A stretch of 64,000 bases of DNA from Advenella faeciporci (GCF_014652395.1 NZ_BMYS01000018.1:17824-81823); one strand, 5' to 3'. Counted from the stretch's first letter, positions 1-9,621 are shown. Made by a program: numbers and translations. Notes: generated from the sequence alone by a model not told the origin.

Positions 1-1
1 G

Positions 2-787
2 GGCGCACGTGAGCTGACGGATTATCCGCAGGCGGTCAGCCAGCGGGTACGAGGTATTTTTCTGCATAAAGTCATGGAACTGGTGTGGGGTATGTTGCAA
101 GACTGGGAACGTCTGGTTGGGAAATTTGAAAGCGGCTCTCTTGAAGCTTTTGTGAATGAATGCGTGGAATTGGCTGCCGATCAGGAGCTTAAGCATGATT
201 ATGCCGCTGTGGTGCAAATGGAAAAAGACCGTGCCCGCCGGATTGTGATGGATTTTTTGCAGATTGAACTTGAGCGGGAGCCGTTTGCCGTGCAGCAGCT
301 GGAGCAGGATGTGAAGTGGCAGCATGCGCAGGTTAGCCTGTCATTACGCATGGACCGGATTGATACCCTGGCCGATGGCCAGCAGGTGATTATTGATTAT
401 AAGTCGGGTAGTACGCCTTCCTTCAAACAGGATTGGTCACGAGAGGTGCCCGTTAATTTGCAGTTGCCTTTTTATGCCGCAGTCATGGGGGCGGGCAAGG
501 GCAATCCGGTGGCCGGTTTGCTGTTTGCCCGTTTGAATGCGCGCCAGATCGAACTCAAGGGTATTGCCAATGAAGACCTGGGTGTTGATGCCCTGGATGA
601 TCGCAGCAGTTGGGAGCCAGCCGTATCCTGGGATGATTTACTGCAACGCTGGCAAAGGGTCATGGAGCAATTGGCAGAGGATTTTTCTGCCGGGAAGGCT
701 ATCAACCGGGCCTGGCGGGAAAGTGATTTGCAATATTGTGATGTAAAACCTTTTTTAAGGTTGGCGCAGGAAAGTGAAGATGAGTGA
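2..787 (+). CDS. AddB-like PD-(D/E)XK nuclease, C-terminal part (5' truncated by window edge)
   Basis: The reading frame is open from base 2, so the gene begins upstream of the window; the first ATG at 74 is internal. The visible part is a RecB/AddB-type nuclease domain: an RG-x3-H motif just before residue ME (about base 56-75), then RMDRID near base 349 and IIDYKSG near base 392, which are the acid-and-lysine positions of the PD-(D/E)XK fold. Proteins of this type pair with an AddA-like helicase to process double-strand DNA ends for recombinational repair. The next gene is exactly such a helicase and overlaps its stop codon, so the two are co-translated partners. The helicase-like N-terminal region expected in the family cannot be seen here. 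The family is secure; equivalence to classical AddB is inferred. Confidence 0.85.
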   Translation, partial: GARELTDYPQAVSQRVRGIFLHKVMELVWGMLQDWERLVGKFESGSLEAFVNECVELAADQELKHDYAAVVQMEKDRARRIVMDFLQIELEREPFAVQQLEQDVKWQHAQVSLSLRMDRIDTLADGQQVIIDYKSGSTPSFKQDWSREVPVNLQLPFYAAVMGAGKGNPVAGLLFARLNARQIELKGIANEDLGVDALDDRSSWEPAVSWDDLLQRWQRVMEQLAEDFSAGKAINRAWRESDLQYCDVKPFLRLAQESEDE

Positions 788-3700
788 AACCATGACAGAA
801 GACCAGTCCTTGCATGTCCAGGAAAATTTGGCCAATCAGCCGGCAGAACGCCTGCCCAGTGATCATCGGGCCCGTGCCCGGGCTGTCAAACCTGACGAGT
901 CTTTCCTGATCCAGGCACCGGCCGGCTCAGGCAAGACAGAGTTATTGACAGACCGGATTCTGGCCTTGCTTGGCACGGTTAACCGGCCAGAGGAAATTCT
1001 GGCCATTACCTTTACCCGCAAGGCGGCCTCGGAAATGCATGCGCGGGTGTTGAAAAAACTGGCCCTGGGTTTGCAGCAAGAAGAGCCGGAACCGGCGCAT
1101 CAGAAAAAAAGCTGGCAGCTGGCCCGGGCAGCCTTGCAGCGCGACCGGGAAAATGGCTGGAATTTGCTGGCGCATCCGGCACGCCTGAGCATTAAAACGA
1201 TTGACTCTTTTTGTGCGTCGCTGGTGAGGTCCATGCCCTGGTTGTCAGGAATGGGCGGCATGCCTTCGGTGACTGAAGATGCCCGGACCCTGTATGGCAA
1301 GGCGGCCCGTAAAACGCTGGCCCTGATTGACAGCACCGAATGTGTACAGGCATTGGTGGCGCACCTGGATGTGGATTTACAGCCTGCCGAAGCCTTGTTG
1401 GTGGATATGCTGGGGTTCAGGGATCAGTGGCTGCAGGTAGTGAATGACCCGGCAGGCGCCATGCAGGCGGTGATGGAATCCCTGGCGCAGGCCATGGATG
1501 AAGACATTGCCAGGGTCAGCGGGCTGATGCCAATGGGCTGGGCCGACACTTTGGCACCCATCGCACGCATGGCGGCCAGCACCCTGGCCGACCCGGCTGC
1601 CGGTCATTATGATGATTACCCGTTGCTCGATTGGGATGGAAGTCCCCTGTTACCTTATTTCACGGACATTGGTCGTTGGAAAGCGCTGGCCCGCCTGTTG
1701 CTGACGGGCAAAGGGCAGTTGCGCAGCCGCCTGACCAAGAATGAAGGCTTTCCGCCCAAGACGGCACATAAGGATGCCATGCAAGCCTGGCTGGAGTCAC
1801 AACGGACCGGTTCGGACGAGTGGACGCAAGCCTTGCATGATTTGACCAACTTGCCCGATGTCTTGATGACGCCGCAGCAAATACATATTATTGGCAATCT
1901 GTTAGAGTGCCTTAAACTGGCCGCGCAACAGCTTGAACAGGTTTTTGCCAGTGAAGGCGAAGTGGATTTTATTGAAATAGCCTGGCGGGCAGGGCAGGCT
2001 TTGGGTTCGGTGGATGATCCGGCCGAATTGCTGCTGTCGCTGGATGCCGTGATCAAACATATCCTGATCGATGAGTTCCAGGATACCAGCCAGGTGCAGA
2101 TTGACCTGATTCACAAGTTGACGTCAGGCTGGCTGGCCAACGAAGGCCGCACCCTGTTTCTGGTGGGTGACCCGATGCAATCCATCTACCGTTTCAGGAA
2201 AGCTGAAGTGGGCCTGTTCTTGAAGGTGGCCCGGGAAAGCATTAATGATTTGCCACTGACCGTGCTGAAGTTGACGGAAAATTTCCGTTCCCGCCAGGGC
2301 GTGGTTGAATGGGTTAATCAAACCTTTGCCCGGATATTTCCGACAAGAGATAATCCCGTCCTGGGAGCCATCAAATATACGCCATCCGTGGCTTTTAATG
2401 AGGCAGGCGAGTCCGAGGCGGTGTTGATGCATCCGTTTTATTATGGCCGCCATATTCCCGCCCATTTGCTTGAACCCCATACCTTGCCGCAAGCGGCCGC
2501 CGCTGATGAAGAACCGTTGCCGATTGAAATAAGCCAGAAAATGGCAGAAACAGCGGCGCAGGACAGGGTGATTGAACTGGTCAGATCGGCACTGCAAACG
2601 CATGCAGGTAAAAAAGACCCTGTGGCCATTCTGGTGCGGGCACGAACCCATCTGAATGAATTGATGCACCGGCTGAGCCTGGAAGGTATTCCCGTGCGGG
2701 CCGTGGATTTTCAGCCGCTTAAAGACCGTCAGGTGGTGATTGATCTGGTGCAGCTGATTCGAGCCCTGTCGCACCCGGCCGACCGTGTGGCCTGGCTTTC
2801 CTTGCTGCGCTCGCCTTTGTGCGGGCTGACCCTGCACACCCTGGATGCCCTGTTTGGTGAACAGCAGAAAACACCTGTGCCACAGTTGCTGGCGCAGGTG
2901 TTGGCGAATGCGTTTTCCGGTAATGATCCGGTATTTGCCGCGAAGCAGGATTTGTCTGCCGTTGAATGGAACCGTGTGTTACCGGTGGCCCGTGCCTTGC
3001 TTGACCGGCCCTTTGAACATGATGTCATTACTTTTTCAGCCCATGTGGAATCCATCTGGCGCGCTTTGGGCGGATTTGTTTTTTATGCCCATGAAAGTGA
3101 ACATGACGATGTGCAGACGGTGTTGCGCCTGCTGGACAGCATTGCGCCGTATGGTGGCCTGAATCCGGCCGAACTTGATCGTGAACTTGAACGCCTGTAT
3201 GCCGCTTCCTCTCATGAGCAAAATGCCGTGACTATCATGACGATGCATAAATCCAAGGGGCTGGAGTTTCAGGAAGTTATTTTGTATGGCCTGCATAGGG
3301 TACCACGCAATAACCCCGATCCCTTGCTTCGGTTTGAGCAGTCCGAGGGGCACCTGTTGCTGGGACCTATCAAGCCCAGGGCATCCGAGGAAAAAGATCC
3401 GATCTCGGTCTATCTGGCCGGGCGCGAGAAAAAACGCACCCAGTATGAGCTTGACCGTCTGTTATACGTGGCCGCCACAAGGGCGTGTCAACGGCTGCAT
3501 TTGGTGGCGCTCTTGCAGGTTAAGGACGGGGAGCTTGTGAATGCGGCATCCAGTACCCTGTTTTCGCGGTTGCAGCCTTTAATGGATACTTTTTTTACGG
3601 TCAAGCCGCCCTATCTGCCGGTTTCGCAGGCCAATAACGGGCAGGACAATGAAAACAGTCAATATGAAGTGGTGGGACCACCGTTAATCCGCTTTACCGA

Positions 3701-4298
3701 TGCCATGATGCAGGCCCTGCACCCGCAAGCCGGTAAAACCCAGGTCTCAACAGGCTCAAGCTTTCATGAGGGCAACGTCTGGCATTTTGAAGACCGCTAT
3801 GAAGCGCATGTCGGTACGGTCGTGCATGCCTGGCTGGCCCGTATGGGGCAGGAGCAATTGCAAGGCTGGACATCCGGGCGGATCCAATCGGCTGAAAATG
3901 TAATTGTGCGCCAGTTACTGCAGGAAGGCTTGCGTCCCCAACAGGCCCGCGAGGCGACCATGCGGGTGCAATCTTTATTGCTGAATTTCCTGAGTAATGA
4001 AAAAGGACAATGGTTGCTGCAGCAGGCCAATGCCCGTCAGGAATGGGAGCTGGTGGATGCCAATGGCAAAGTGTTGATTGTGGATGTGGCGGTTTCCGAA
4101 CCCGATGGCTGGCTGGTGGTTGATTACAAGACGGCACTGAAGCATGAGCATGAGTCTGACGAGGTGTTTGAAAACCGCCTGCGGCAAACGTACCGTAAAC
4201 AGCTTGAGGATTATTGTGCACGGTTGACCGCATTGGATGGCCGTCCCGCCCGGGCGGTTATTTATGCATTGGATGGTAACCGTTGGCTGACATTGTAA
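780..4298 (+). CDS. AddA-like UvrD-family helicase with C-terminal nuclease domain
   Basis: A superfamily 1 helicase of about 1170 residues. Visible motifs are the Walker A loop APAGSGKTE near residue 50, Walker B HILIDEFQDTSQ near 430, GDPMQSIYRFRKAE near 465 and the late helicase motif TIMTMHKSKGLEF near 820. A C-terminal RecB-type nuclease domain ends with VVDYKTA near 1115. It should unwind and degrade broken DNA ends together with the upstream nuclease. An open frame extends back to a GTG at 774, but ATG at 780 (overlapping the previous stop by 8 bp) or ATG 792 is more likely. Its length and double helicase-nuclease layout match the AddA/RecB class. There is no sign of a RecC or RecD partner in the window. 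Confidence 0.9.
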   Translation: MSETMTEDQSLHVQENLANQPAERLPSDHRARARAVKPDESFLIQAPAGSGKTELLTDRILALLGTVNRPEEILAITFTRKAASEMHARVLKKLALGLQQEEPEPAHQKKSWQLARAALQRDRENGWNLLAHPARLSIKTIDSFCASLVRSMPWLSGMGGMPSVTEDARTLYGKAARKTLALIDSTECVQALVAHLDVDLQPAEALLVDMLGFRDQWLQVVNDPAGAMQAVMESLAQAMDEDIARVSGLMPMGWADTLAPIARMAASTLADPAAGHYDDYPLLDWDGSPLLPYFTDIGRWKALARLLLTGKGQLRSRLTKNEGFPPKTAHKDAMQAWLESQRTGSDEWTQALHDLTNLPDVLMTPQQIHIIGNLLECLKLAAQQLEQVFASEGEVDFIEIAWRAGQALGSVDDPAELLLSLDAVIKHILIDEFQDTSQVQIDLIHKLTSGWLANEGRTLFLVGDPMQSIYRFRKAEVGLFLKVARESINDLPLTVLKLTENFRSRQGVVEWVNQTFARIFPTRDNPVLGAIKYTPSVAFNEAGESEAVLMHPFYYGRHIPAHLLEPHTLPQAAAADEEPLPIEISQKMAETAAQDRVIELVRSALQTHAGKKDPVAILVRARTHLNELMHRLSLEGIPVRAVDFQPLKDRQVVIDLVQLIRALSHPADRVAWLSLLRSPLCGLTLHTLDALFGEQQKTPVPQLLAQVLANAFSGNDPVFAAKQDLSAVEWNRVLPVARALLDRPFEHDVITFSAHVESIWRALGGFVFYAHESEHDDVQTVLRLLDSIAPYGGLNPAELDRELERLYAASSHEQNAVTIMTMHKSKGLEFQEVILYGLHRVPRNNPDPLLRFEQSEGHLLLGPIKPRASEEKDPISVYLAGREKKRTQYELDRLLYVAATRACQRLHLVALLQVKDGELVNAASSTLFSRLQPLMDTFFTVKPPYLPVSQANNGQDNENSQYEVVGPPLIRFTDAMMQALHPQAGKTQVSTGSSFHEGNVWHFEDRYEAHVGTVVHAWLARMGQEQLQGWTSGRIQSAENVIVRQLLQEGLRPQQAREATMRVQSLLLNFLSNEKGQWLLQQANARQEWELVDANGKVLIVDVAVSEPDGWLVVDYKTALKHEHESDEVFENRLRQTYRKQLEDYCARLTALDGRPARAVIYALDGNRWLTL

Positions 4299-4455
4299 GG
4301 CGGTAAGCCTGTAAGCACGCTTGTACCTGATTTGCTTTATCACAATCATGTAATAAGTTGTTAGTATATGAGTTTATACAAAACATTTTTTTTAAAAAAG
4401 GGAATAATACCAGTCAGTTAATTTTGTTTACTAAATTTTCAGTTTTGGAGAACCA

Positions 4456-5088
4456 ATGAATCCGATTATTCTTGCAGCATGTAAAACAACAGTGTCAGAA
4501 AAAAACAAAAGCACGGTGTTGCGCAATTGGATGGTTTGCGGGCTAACAGCAGTGGCTGTTTTCGGCAGTTTTCCTGCCATGGCGCAGGCTGTCAGCCCCA
4601 TTATGGCAGCCATGCAGGCAGTCTATGAGGCGGTTCCCGCTTCTTCGCCGGTGGCGGTCACTCAAAATGATGAAACCCGTACGGTTTCCATTGGCGGTCA
4701 GACCAATGGAAAAGAAGTGTCCATGGCAGGTAGCGAAGGCCCTCGCATGGTTTCCGGCGTGGCAGCCGGAAGCCGGCCCACAGACGCCGTTAACCTGGGC
4801 CAAACCACGGAAATGTTTAATGACGTAAACCGTAAAATCCGTAAAACCGAACGCAAGGCCGACGAAGGCACCGCTGCCGCGATTGCGGCGGCCAATTTGC
4901 CACAGGCGGTTTTGCCGGGTGAAAAAGTGGTGGGTGTGGGTGGCGGTACCTGGTCGGGTGAGTCCGGTTATGCCGTAGGTGTGTCTGCCGCAACTGACAA
5001 CGGCAAGTGGTTGCTCAATGGCTCAGTAGTGGGTTCTTCTGGGGGGGACGTGGGTGCGGGTGTGGGTGTAGGCTATCGCTGGCGCTAA
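4456..5088 (+). CDS. Mini trimeric autotransporter: signal peptide plus one neck plus YadA anchor
   Basis: A 210-residue exported protein. Residues about 25-45 form a hydrophobic signal segment ending in MAQA. There follow a short linker, one neck-type module (TRTVSIGG...VSGVAAG...PTDAVN), a short coiled coil rich in K/R/E, and a YadA-type membrane anchor (VGGGTWSGESGYAVGVS ... WLLNGS ... VGVGYRW) ending in an aromatic residue, as outer-membrane beta-barrels do. YadA proteins trimerise, with four strands from each subunit forming the barrel. The usual long head and stalk are missing. The anchor resembles the C-terminus of the large adhesin at 52105-54936. The start ATG has a GGAG site 8 bases upstream. 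It could be a stand-alone anchor, a membrane-organising protein, or a degenerate adhesin that kept an intact frame. Confidence 0.8.
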   Translation: MNPIILAACKTTVSEKNKSTVLRNWMVCGLTAVAVFGSFPAMAQAVSPIMAAMQAVYEAVPASSPVAVTQNDETRTVSIGGQTNGKEVSMAGSEGPRMVSGVAAGSRPTDAVNLGQTTEMFNDVNRKIRKTERKADEGTAAAIAAANLPQAVLPGEKVVGVGGGTWSGESGYAVGVSAATDNGKWLLNGSVVGSSGGDVGAGVGVGYRWR

Positions 5089-5125
5089 AACTTGCATCAA
5101 GTCTTGGGCAGCTTGTATTTTTGTA

Positions 5126-5153
5126 TTGTAATAATCCAGAAAGCTGTTACAAT
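5126..5153 (+). promoter_or_regulatory. Promoter of the 4.5S RNA gene
   Basis: TTGTAA (5126-5131) and TACAAT (5148-5153) are separated by 16 bp. The -10 ends 7 bp before the first base of the RNA, the right spacing for a sigma-70 start at 5160-5161. Confidence 0.7.
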
Positions 5154-5160
5154 GCTTTTT

Positions 5161-5257
5161 GGTGGGCCCCTTCGCATGGGTCGGCGGCGAAACTGGTCAG
5201 GTCGGGAACGAAGCAGCCATAACCGTTTAGATTCAGTGCCGGAGTAAGGCTCACCCC
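5161..5257 (+). ncRNA. ffs: 4.5S RNA, bacterial signal recognition particle RNA
   Basis: The conserved SRP domain IV core is present (GGTCAGGTC, then GGGAACGAAGCAGCC), which forms the apical loop bound by Ffh. The two ends pair as GGTGGGCC (5161-5168) with GGCTCACC (5248-5255). Size is about 97 nt, the short rod form typical of Gram-negative bacteria. The RNA directs ribosomes making membrane proteins to FtsY. Its place immediately before dnaX is the common betaproteobacterial order. Confidence 0.95.
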
Positions 5258-5285
5258 TCATATCTAAAAAATTCAGTAAAACAGT

Positions 5286-5307
5286 CGTCACCTTCAGGGT
5301 GACGTTT
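5286..5307 (+). terminator. Possible terminator after 4.5S RNA
   Basis: CGTCACC (5286-5292) pairs with GGTGACG (5298-5304) around a 5-base loop, followed only by TTT. It lies between the 4.5S RNA and the dnaX ATG, so it may trim or attenuate transcription into dnaX. Confidence 0.5.
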
Positions 5308-5331
5308 GCATTTCTGGGCTACAATCACTCC

Positions 5332-7281
5332 ATGAGCTACCTTGTTCTTGCCCGTAAGTGGCGTCCCCGATCCTTCGAAACCCTTGTCGGCCAAGAGCAC
5401 GTGGTAAGGGCATTAAGCAATGCGCTTAATACCCGGCGGCTGCATCATGCCTGGTTGTTTACGGGTACTCGCGGTGTGGGTAAAACCACCCTGTCACGCA
5501 TTCTTGCCAAGTCCCTCAATTGTGAAACAGGTATTACCGCCACACCTTGCGGTCAATGCCGTGCCTGTGTCGAAATAGACGAAGGCCGTTTTGTAGACTA
5601 TCTGGAATTTGATGCGGCCTCCAACCGGCGCGTTGAGGAAATGACTCAGCTGCTTGAACAGGCCGTGTATGCGCCCAGTGCCGGTCGCTTCAAGATCTAC
5701 ATGATCGACGAAGTCCATATGCTAACGGGGCATGCGTTTAACGCCATGCTGAAAACGCTTGAAGAGCCACCGCCACACGTCAAGTTTATACTTGCCACCA
5801 CTGATCCGCAAAAAATTCCTGTCACGGTACTGTCCCGCTGCCTGCAATTCAATTTAAAACAAATGCCTCCCGAGGCGATTGTGGGTCACCTGGAAAATGT
5901 GCTCACGCAGGAAGATGTCCGTTATGATCTTGGCGGTTTGCGCCTTATCGCCCAGGCGGCTGCCGGCTCCATGCGCGATGCCCTGTCTTTAACCGACCAG
6001 GCCATCGCCTATAGCGCTTCCAATATTACCGACGACGCCGTCCGTGAAATGCTGGGCACCATAGACCAGAAATATCTGGTGCGATTTTTACAGGCTTTGC
6101 TGCAAGGTTCGGCGCAGGGCGTTATGGATACGGCCAATGAATTGTCGATGCGCGGGTTTTCTTATTCGGGTGCCTTGGCAGACCTGTCTGTTTTGCTCTC
6201 GCGCATCGCGATAGAGCAGCGTTTGCCGGGTACGCTCATGGCTGATGATCCTTTGCATGAAGATATGCAGGCATTGGCCAGGGTGTTTCACCCGGATACC
6301 CTGCAGCTGTTTTACAGTATCGCCGTGCATGGCCGTAACGAGCTGTCTTTGGCACCCGATGAATATGCCGGTTTTGTCATGACTGGCTTAAGAATGCTGT
6401 CATTGGTCAGTACGGTCGATGTGGCCGCATTGCCTGCGCCTGCCACCAGGGCCAGTGCCCCAAAGGATGACGTAAGCACTCATCATGCAGCTTCAAATCA
6501 TGAGGCGGTCACTTCTGTTGAAAATAACACAGAAGCCTCTTCCGTTTCGGTGGAATCCGACGCCAGCACCACTGGGGGTAAGGTAAGTGCTGGTGGCAAT
6601 ATTTCAGCGGCCAGAAATGAAAATACGGCTACCGCTGAACAGGCGGTAAGCACTGAAAAAGCAGCAGTAACCGTTGAAAAAAAAACGGCTGACGATTTTA
6701 TTCCTGCCTGGGAGGACATCCCCGCTGAATGGGAAATGATGGCCGCTTCCGCGCCTGATGACGAAGCGGATTTTGCTCAGGCAATACCGCCTGATCCTGA
6801 TATGGATCCGTCAGACCCCGATATGGTGTCTTTTCCTGTTGTGCAGGAAGATGCCACCTGGATACCCAGTCATCAGGGCCAGTCGTCCGAACAGAATCTT
6901 CAGCAAATGACGCCCTATGACTGGACTGTTTTGTCGCAGGAGTTGCCATTAAGTGGTGTGGCGGCCGAATTTGCCAAACAAAGCGAATGGCTGGGGGTGG
7001 AAGATAACGAAATACGCTTGCGTATTCCGGTAAAAAACACCAACGAGTTGGGTGCCAAGGCAAAATTGAATACGGTGCTGACCGAATATTTCAGGCAAGT
7101 GGTGAAAGTTTCGTTCGAGTATGCCGAAAATGTTGAGGAAACCGCGTACGCCTCTATTCGCGCCGAGCAGGCTGCCCGTCAGGAAAAAGCCGAGCAGGCC
7201 GTGCAGGAAAGCGAGTTTATTAATGCCCTGATTGAAGAGTTTGATGCCAAGGTACTTCCCGAAAGTATTAAACCATGCTGA
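5332..7281 (+). CDS. dnaX: DNA polymerase III subunits tau (and probably gamma)
   Basis: The clamp-loader ATPase that assembles the beta clamp and, as tau, holds the replicase to DnaB. The ATG at 5332 starts the conserved MSYLVLARKWRP; an open frame reaches back to a GTG at 5299, but that lies in the hairpin. Walker A GTRGVGKTT is near residue 46, a zinc-binding C-x9-C-x2-C-x2-C cluster near 64-80, and IDEVHMLT near 125. Domains I-III end near residue 370, followed by a low-complexity S/T/E-rich linker and the tau-specific C-terminal domain. An A9 run at 6677-6685 in the linker is followed by a -1 frame TGA at 6690, so slippage would yield a gamma-like product of about 453 residues. It is followed by ybaB and recR, the usual order. 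Confidence 0.97.
   Translation: MSYLVLARKWRPRSFETLVGQEHVVRALSNALNTRRLHHAWLFTGTRGVGKTTLSRILAKSLNCETGITATPCGQCRACVEIDEGRFVDYLEFDAASNRRVEEMTQLLEQAVYAPSAGRFKIYMIDEVHMLTGHAFNAMLKTLEEPPPHVKFILATTDPQKIPVTVLSRCLQFNLKQMPPEAIVGHLENVLTQEDVRYDLGGLRLIAQAAAGSMRDALSLTDQAIAYSASNITDDAVREMLGTIDQKYLVRFLQALLQGSAQGVMDTANELSMRGFSYSGALADLSVLLSRIAIEQRLPGTLMADDPLHEDMQALARVFHPDTLQLFYSIAVHGRNELSLAPDEYAGFVMTGLRMLSLVSTVDVAALPAPATRASAPKDDVSTHHAASNHEAVTSVENNTEASSVSVESDASTTGGKVSAGGNISAARNENTATAEQAVSTEKAAVTVEKKTADDFIPAWEDIPAEWEMMAASAPDDEADFAQAIPPDPDMDPSDPDMVSFPVVQEDATWIPSHQGQSSEQNLQQMTPYDWTVLSQELPLSGVAAEFAKQSEWLGVEDNEIRLRIPVKNTNELGAKAKLNTVLTEYFRQVVKVSFEYAENVEETAYASIRAEQAARQEKAEQAVQESEFINALIEEFDAKVLPESIKPC
6677..6692 (+). promoter_or_regulatory. 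Candidate frameshift / transcriptional slippage site in dnaX
   Basis: Nine consecutive A residues (6677-6685) occupy codons GAA AAA AAA ACG. In the -1 frame the next codons are AAC, GGC, TGA, with the stop at 6690-6692. An extra A in the transcript or a -1 ribosomal shift ends translation after about 453 residues, matching the size of known gamma subunits. Confidence 0.65.
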
Positions 7282-7358
7282 TCATCATGATCTTTATGTT
7301 TTAATCTACTAAAATACGTGCTGATCCCATTAATTAATGAAGCAGGAAATCATTCATC

Positions 7359-7685
7359 ATGATGAAAAATCAATTGGCAGGCTTGATGAAGCAAGCCCAG
7401 CAAATGCAGGACAACATGAAAAAAGCCCAGGAAGCCCTGGCAGATATCACGGTTGAAGGCTCTTCCGGTGGTGGCCTGGTCAAGGTAACCATGACTTGCC
7501 GCAATGATGTAAAGCGGGTGGTGATTGATCCTTCCCTGCTGGAAGACGAAAAAGACATGCTTGAAGACTTGGTGGCCGCCGCTTTTAATGATGCCCTGCG
7601 CAAGACCGAAAGCACTGCCCAGGAAAAAATGTCTTCCGTAACGGCTGGCATGCCATTGCCACCCGGAATGAAGTTTCCATTCTGA
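7359..7685 (+). CDS. ybaB: YbaB/EbfC family nucleoid-associated protein
   Basis: A 108-residue protein with the family N-terminus [18 protein letters not shown], a long amphipathic helix, then the beta-core around [14 protein letters not shown] and a Gly/Pro-rich C-terminal tail ([13 protein letters not shown]). These dimers bind DNA and are encoded between dnaX and recR in most bacteria, suggesting a link to replication or repair. There are two adjacent ATG codons (7359 and 7362), either of which may be used. Its stop overlaps the recR start (TGATG), so the two genes are translationally coupled. Confidence 0.96.
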   Translation: MMKNQLAGLMKQAQQMQDNMKKAQEALADITVEGSSGGGLVKVTMTCRNDVKRVVIDPSLLEDEKDMLEDLVAAAFNDALRKTESTAQEKMSSVTAGMPLPPGMKFPF

Positions 7686-8293
7686 TGCAAGATCACCTGC
7701 CCGAGCCGGAACCGCTGTCTGCGCTGGTTGATGCCTTGCGCAGATTGCCCGGTGTTGGTGTCAGAAGCGCCCGGCGCATGGCTTACCATTTGCTGCAACA
7801 TGATCGTAAAGGGGCGCAGCAACTGTCTTTTGCCCTGTCGCATGCGGTGAATCATTTAAGGCACTGCAAACGCTGTCATTCGTTTTCCCAGGATGAGATA
7901 TGCGAAACCTGTCTTAATCCCAAGCGTGATGACAGTCTGCTTTGCGTTGTGGAAACCCCTGCAGACCAGAACATGATAGAGGCCAGTCATGGTTACCGTG
8001 GCCTGTATTTTGTCCTGATGGGCAGCCTGAAACCCCTGGAAGGGGTGGGCCCGGATGACCTGGGTTTTGATAAATTGCTTGAGCGTGTCAGTGATGGCAA
8101 GGTGCAAGAGGTTATTCTGGCCACCAACTTTACGGCCGAGGGCGAAACGACTGCTCATTATCTGGCTGAAATGCTTAAAAGCAGGGGGCTGCGGGTGTCA
8201 AGAATTGCCCGGGGTATTCCCACCGGCAGCGAGCTTGAGTATGTTGATGCGGGCACCATTGCCTGGGCCTTCATAGAGCGTCGAAGCTCTTGA
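7685..8293 (+). CDS. recR: Recombination protein RecR
   Basis: A 202-residue RecFOR-pathway protein that, with RecO and RecF, loads RecA on gapped DNA. It shows the N-terminal helix-hairpin-helix ([18 protein letters not shown], residues about 18-36), the four-cysteine zinc motif CKRC ... CETC (about 60-75) and the Toprim domain starting [15 protein letters not shown] (about 82). The C-terminus has the conserved [18 protein letters not shown] segment. The start overlaps the ybaB stop by one base. It converges on the transaldolase gene with a 38-bp gap. Confidence 0.97.
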   Translation: MQDHLPEPEPLSALVDALRRLPGVGVRSARRMAYHLLQHDRKGAQQLSFALSHAVNHLRHCKRCHSFSQDEICETCLNPKRDDSLLCVVETPADQNMIEASHGYRGLYFVLMGSLKPLEGVGPDDLGFDKLLERVSDGKVQEVILATNFTAEGETTAHYLAEMLKSRGLRVSRIARGIPTGSELEYVDAGTIAWAFIERRSS

Positions 8294-8331
8294 ATTAACG
8301 CCCGGCAAGGTAAAAATACCAGTCATAATGC

Positions 8332-9288
8332 TTAGGCGCGGGCCTGTTCAATAATCCGGTCAAGCTTGATCGAGTCGGCTACGAAAGCGCGAATGCCCTC
8401 GGCCAGTTTTTCGGTGCCCATGGCATCCTCGTTGAGCATGAAACGGAATGCGGTCTCATTGGTTTCGATGGGCTCAATATCCAGTTTGCCAGAATCCGCT
8501 GCATTCAGTACAGGCTGAACCGCTTCATTGCTTTGTGCCAGGTTTGCCAACAATTCGGGACTGATGGTTAACAGGTCGCAGCCGGCAAGGGCAATGATTT
8601 GTCCCTTGTTCCGAAAGCTTGCGCCCATGATTTCGGTTTTGATGTCGTGTTTCTTGAAATAATTGAAAATACGGGTCACTGACTGGACGCCTGGATCATT
8701 CACGCCAGCATTGTCTTCTTCAATCCACTGGCTGCCCGCATTCTTTTTGTACCAATCGTAAATACGGCCTACAAAGGGTGAAATCAACTGTACATTGGCA
8801 TCAGCGCAGGCAACTGCCTGGGCCATCGAGAACAGGAGGGTCATATTGCATTTGATTCCCTCGTTTTGTAAAATCCTTGCCGCATTGATGCCTTCCCAGG
8901 TAGAAGCAATCTTTATCAGAATGCGATCTCGCGAAATGCCTTCTTTTTCGTAAAGCCCAATAAGGTGGCGGGCACGCTCAATGGTGGCACTGGTATCAAA
9001 TGAAAGGCGCGCATCAACTTCGGTGGACACCCGTCCTGGCACAATATTCAGTATTTGTTCGCCAAATTTCACCAGTAAGTGATCCAGGGTTTGTGACGTG
9101 CTGGCATTGGGATAGTCCTGGATGGTTTGGTCAAGAAGGGGGCGATATTCGTCTTTTTGAATGGCTTTCAGGATAAGTGACGGGTTGGTGGTGGCATCGG
9201 TGGGGCGGTGCTCACGCATACTTTGGAAGTCTCCGGTGTCTGCGACAACAGTAGTGAATTTACGTAGTTCATCTAATTGATTACTCAT
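8332..9288 (-). CDS. tal: Transaldolase
   Basis: A 318-residue class I transaldolase of the TalB type, in the non-oxidative pentose phosphate pathway, moving a dihydroxyacetone unit between sugar phosphates. Typical segments are [12 protein letters not shown] near residue 32, [12 protein letters not shown] near 94 and [13 protein letters not shown] near 130, where the lysine forms the Schiff base with substrate; [12 protein letters not shown] follows near 235. Length equals the family norm. It is a single gene, convergent with recR and divergent from the unknown protein at 9622. A TATAAT on the minus strand (9312-9317), 24 bp before the ATG, is a candidate -10. Confidence 0.97.
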   Translation of the reverse strand: MSNQLDELRKFTTVVADTGDFQSMREHRPTDATTNPSLILKAIQKDEYRPLLDQTIQDYPNASTSQTLDHLLVKFGEQILNIVPGRVSTEVDARLSFDTSATIERARHLIGLYEKEGISRDRILIKIASTWEGINAARILQNEGIKCNMTLLFSMAQAVACADANVQLISPFVGRIYDWYKKNAGSQWIEEDNAGVNDPGVQSVTRIFNYFKKHDIKTEIMGASFRNKGQIIALAGCDLLTISPELLANLAQSNEAVQPVLNAADSGKLDIEPIETNETAFRFMLNEDAMGTEKLAEGIRAFVADSIKLDRIIEQARA

Positions 9289-9621
9289 ATATACTTGTAC
9301 CCAGGATAGAAATTATAATGGCAACGATATTGGAAGTTATTTCTCAGATTCCATATGACAATATAGCCTGATTTTGAATCAGGATTAAAATCTGGGTGCA
9401 GACATGTCGTTTATATGTTTCAGGTTTGACAGGGTGACATATTAATTGTAGTCTTTTGCCTCTTCAAATAATCGCTTTGTCAATAATATATCCTGGTAGT
9501 ATTTTTTTACATTCCGGGTAATATATTTATACATAAACAACAATATAAGCTGCCTCTTTGTGGATAGCTTGATATGATTTCATCGTTGAACCGTTCATTT
9601 TAATTTAAAGGTTGTAAGTAA
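9289..9621. other. Intergenic region between tal and an exported protein gene
   Basis: An AT-rich 333-bp divergent region. The minus strand carries TATAAT at 9317-9312 for tal. The plus strand carries TTGACA at 9426-9431, with only a weak -10 match (TAGTCT, 9449-9454) 17 bp away. No RNA gene, repeat or riboswitch fold was recognised. Confidence 0.5.

Noticed and set aside
2124..2837. 237-codon minus-strand frame within the helicase gene
   Set aside because: Shadow of the AddA-like coding sequence; no start signal and low-complexity composition.
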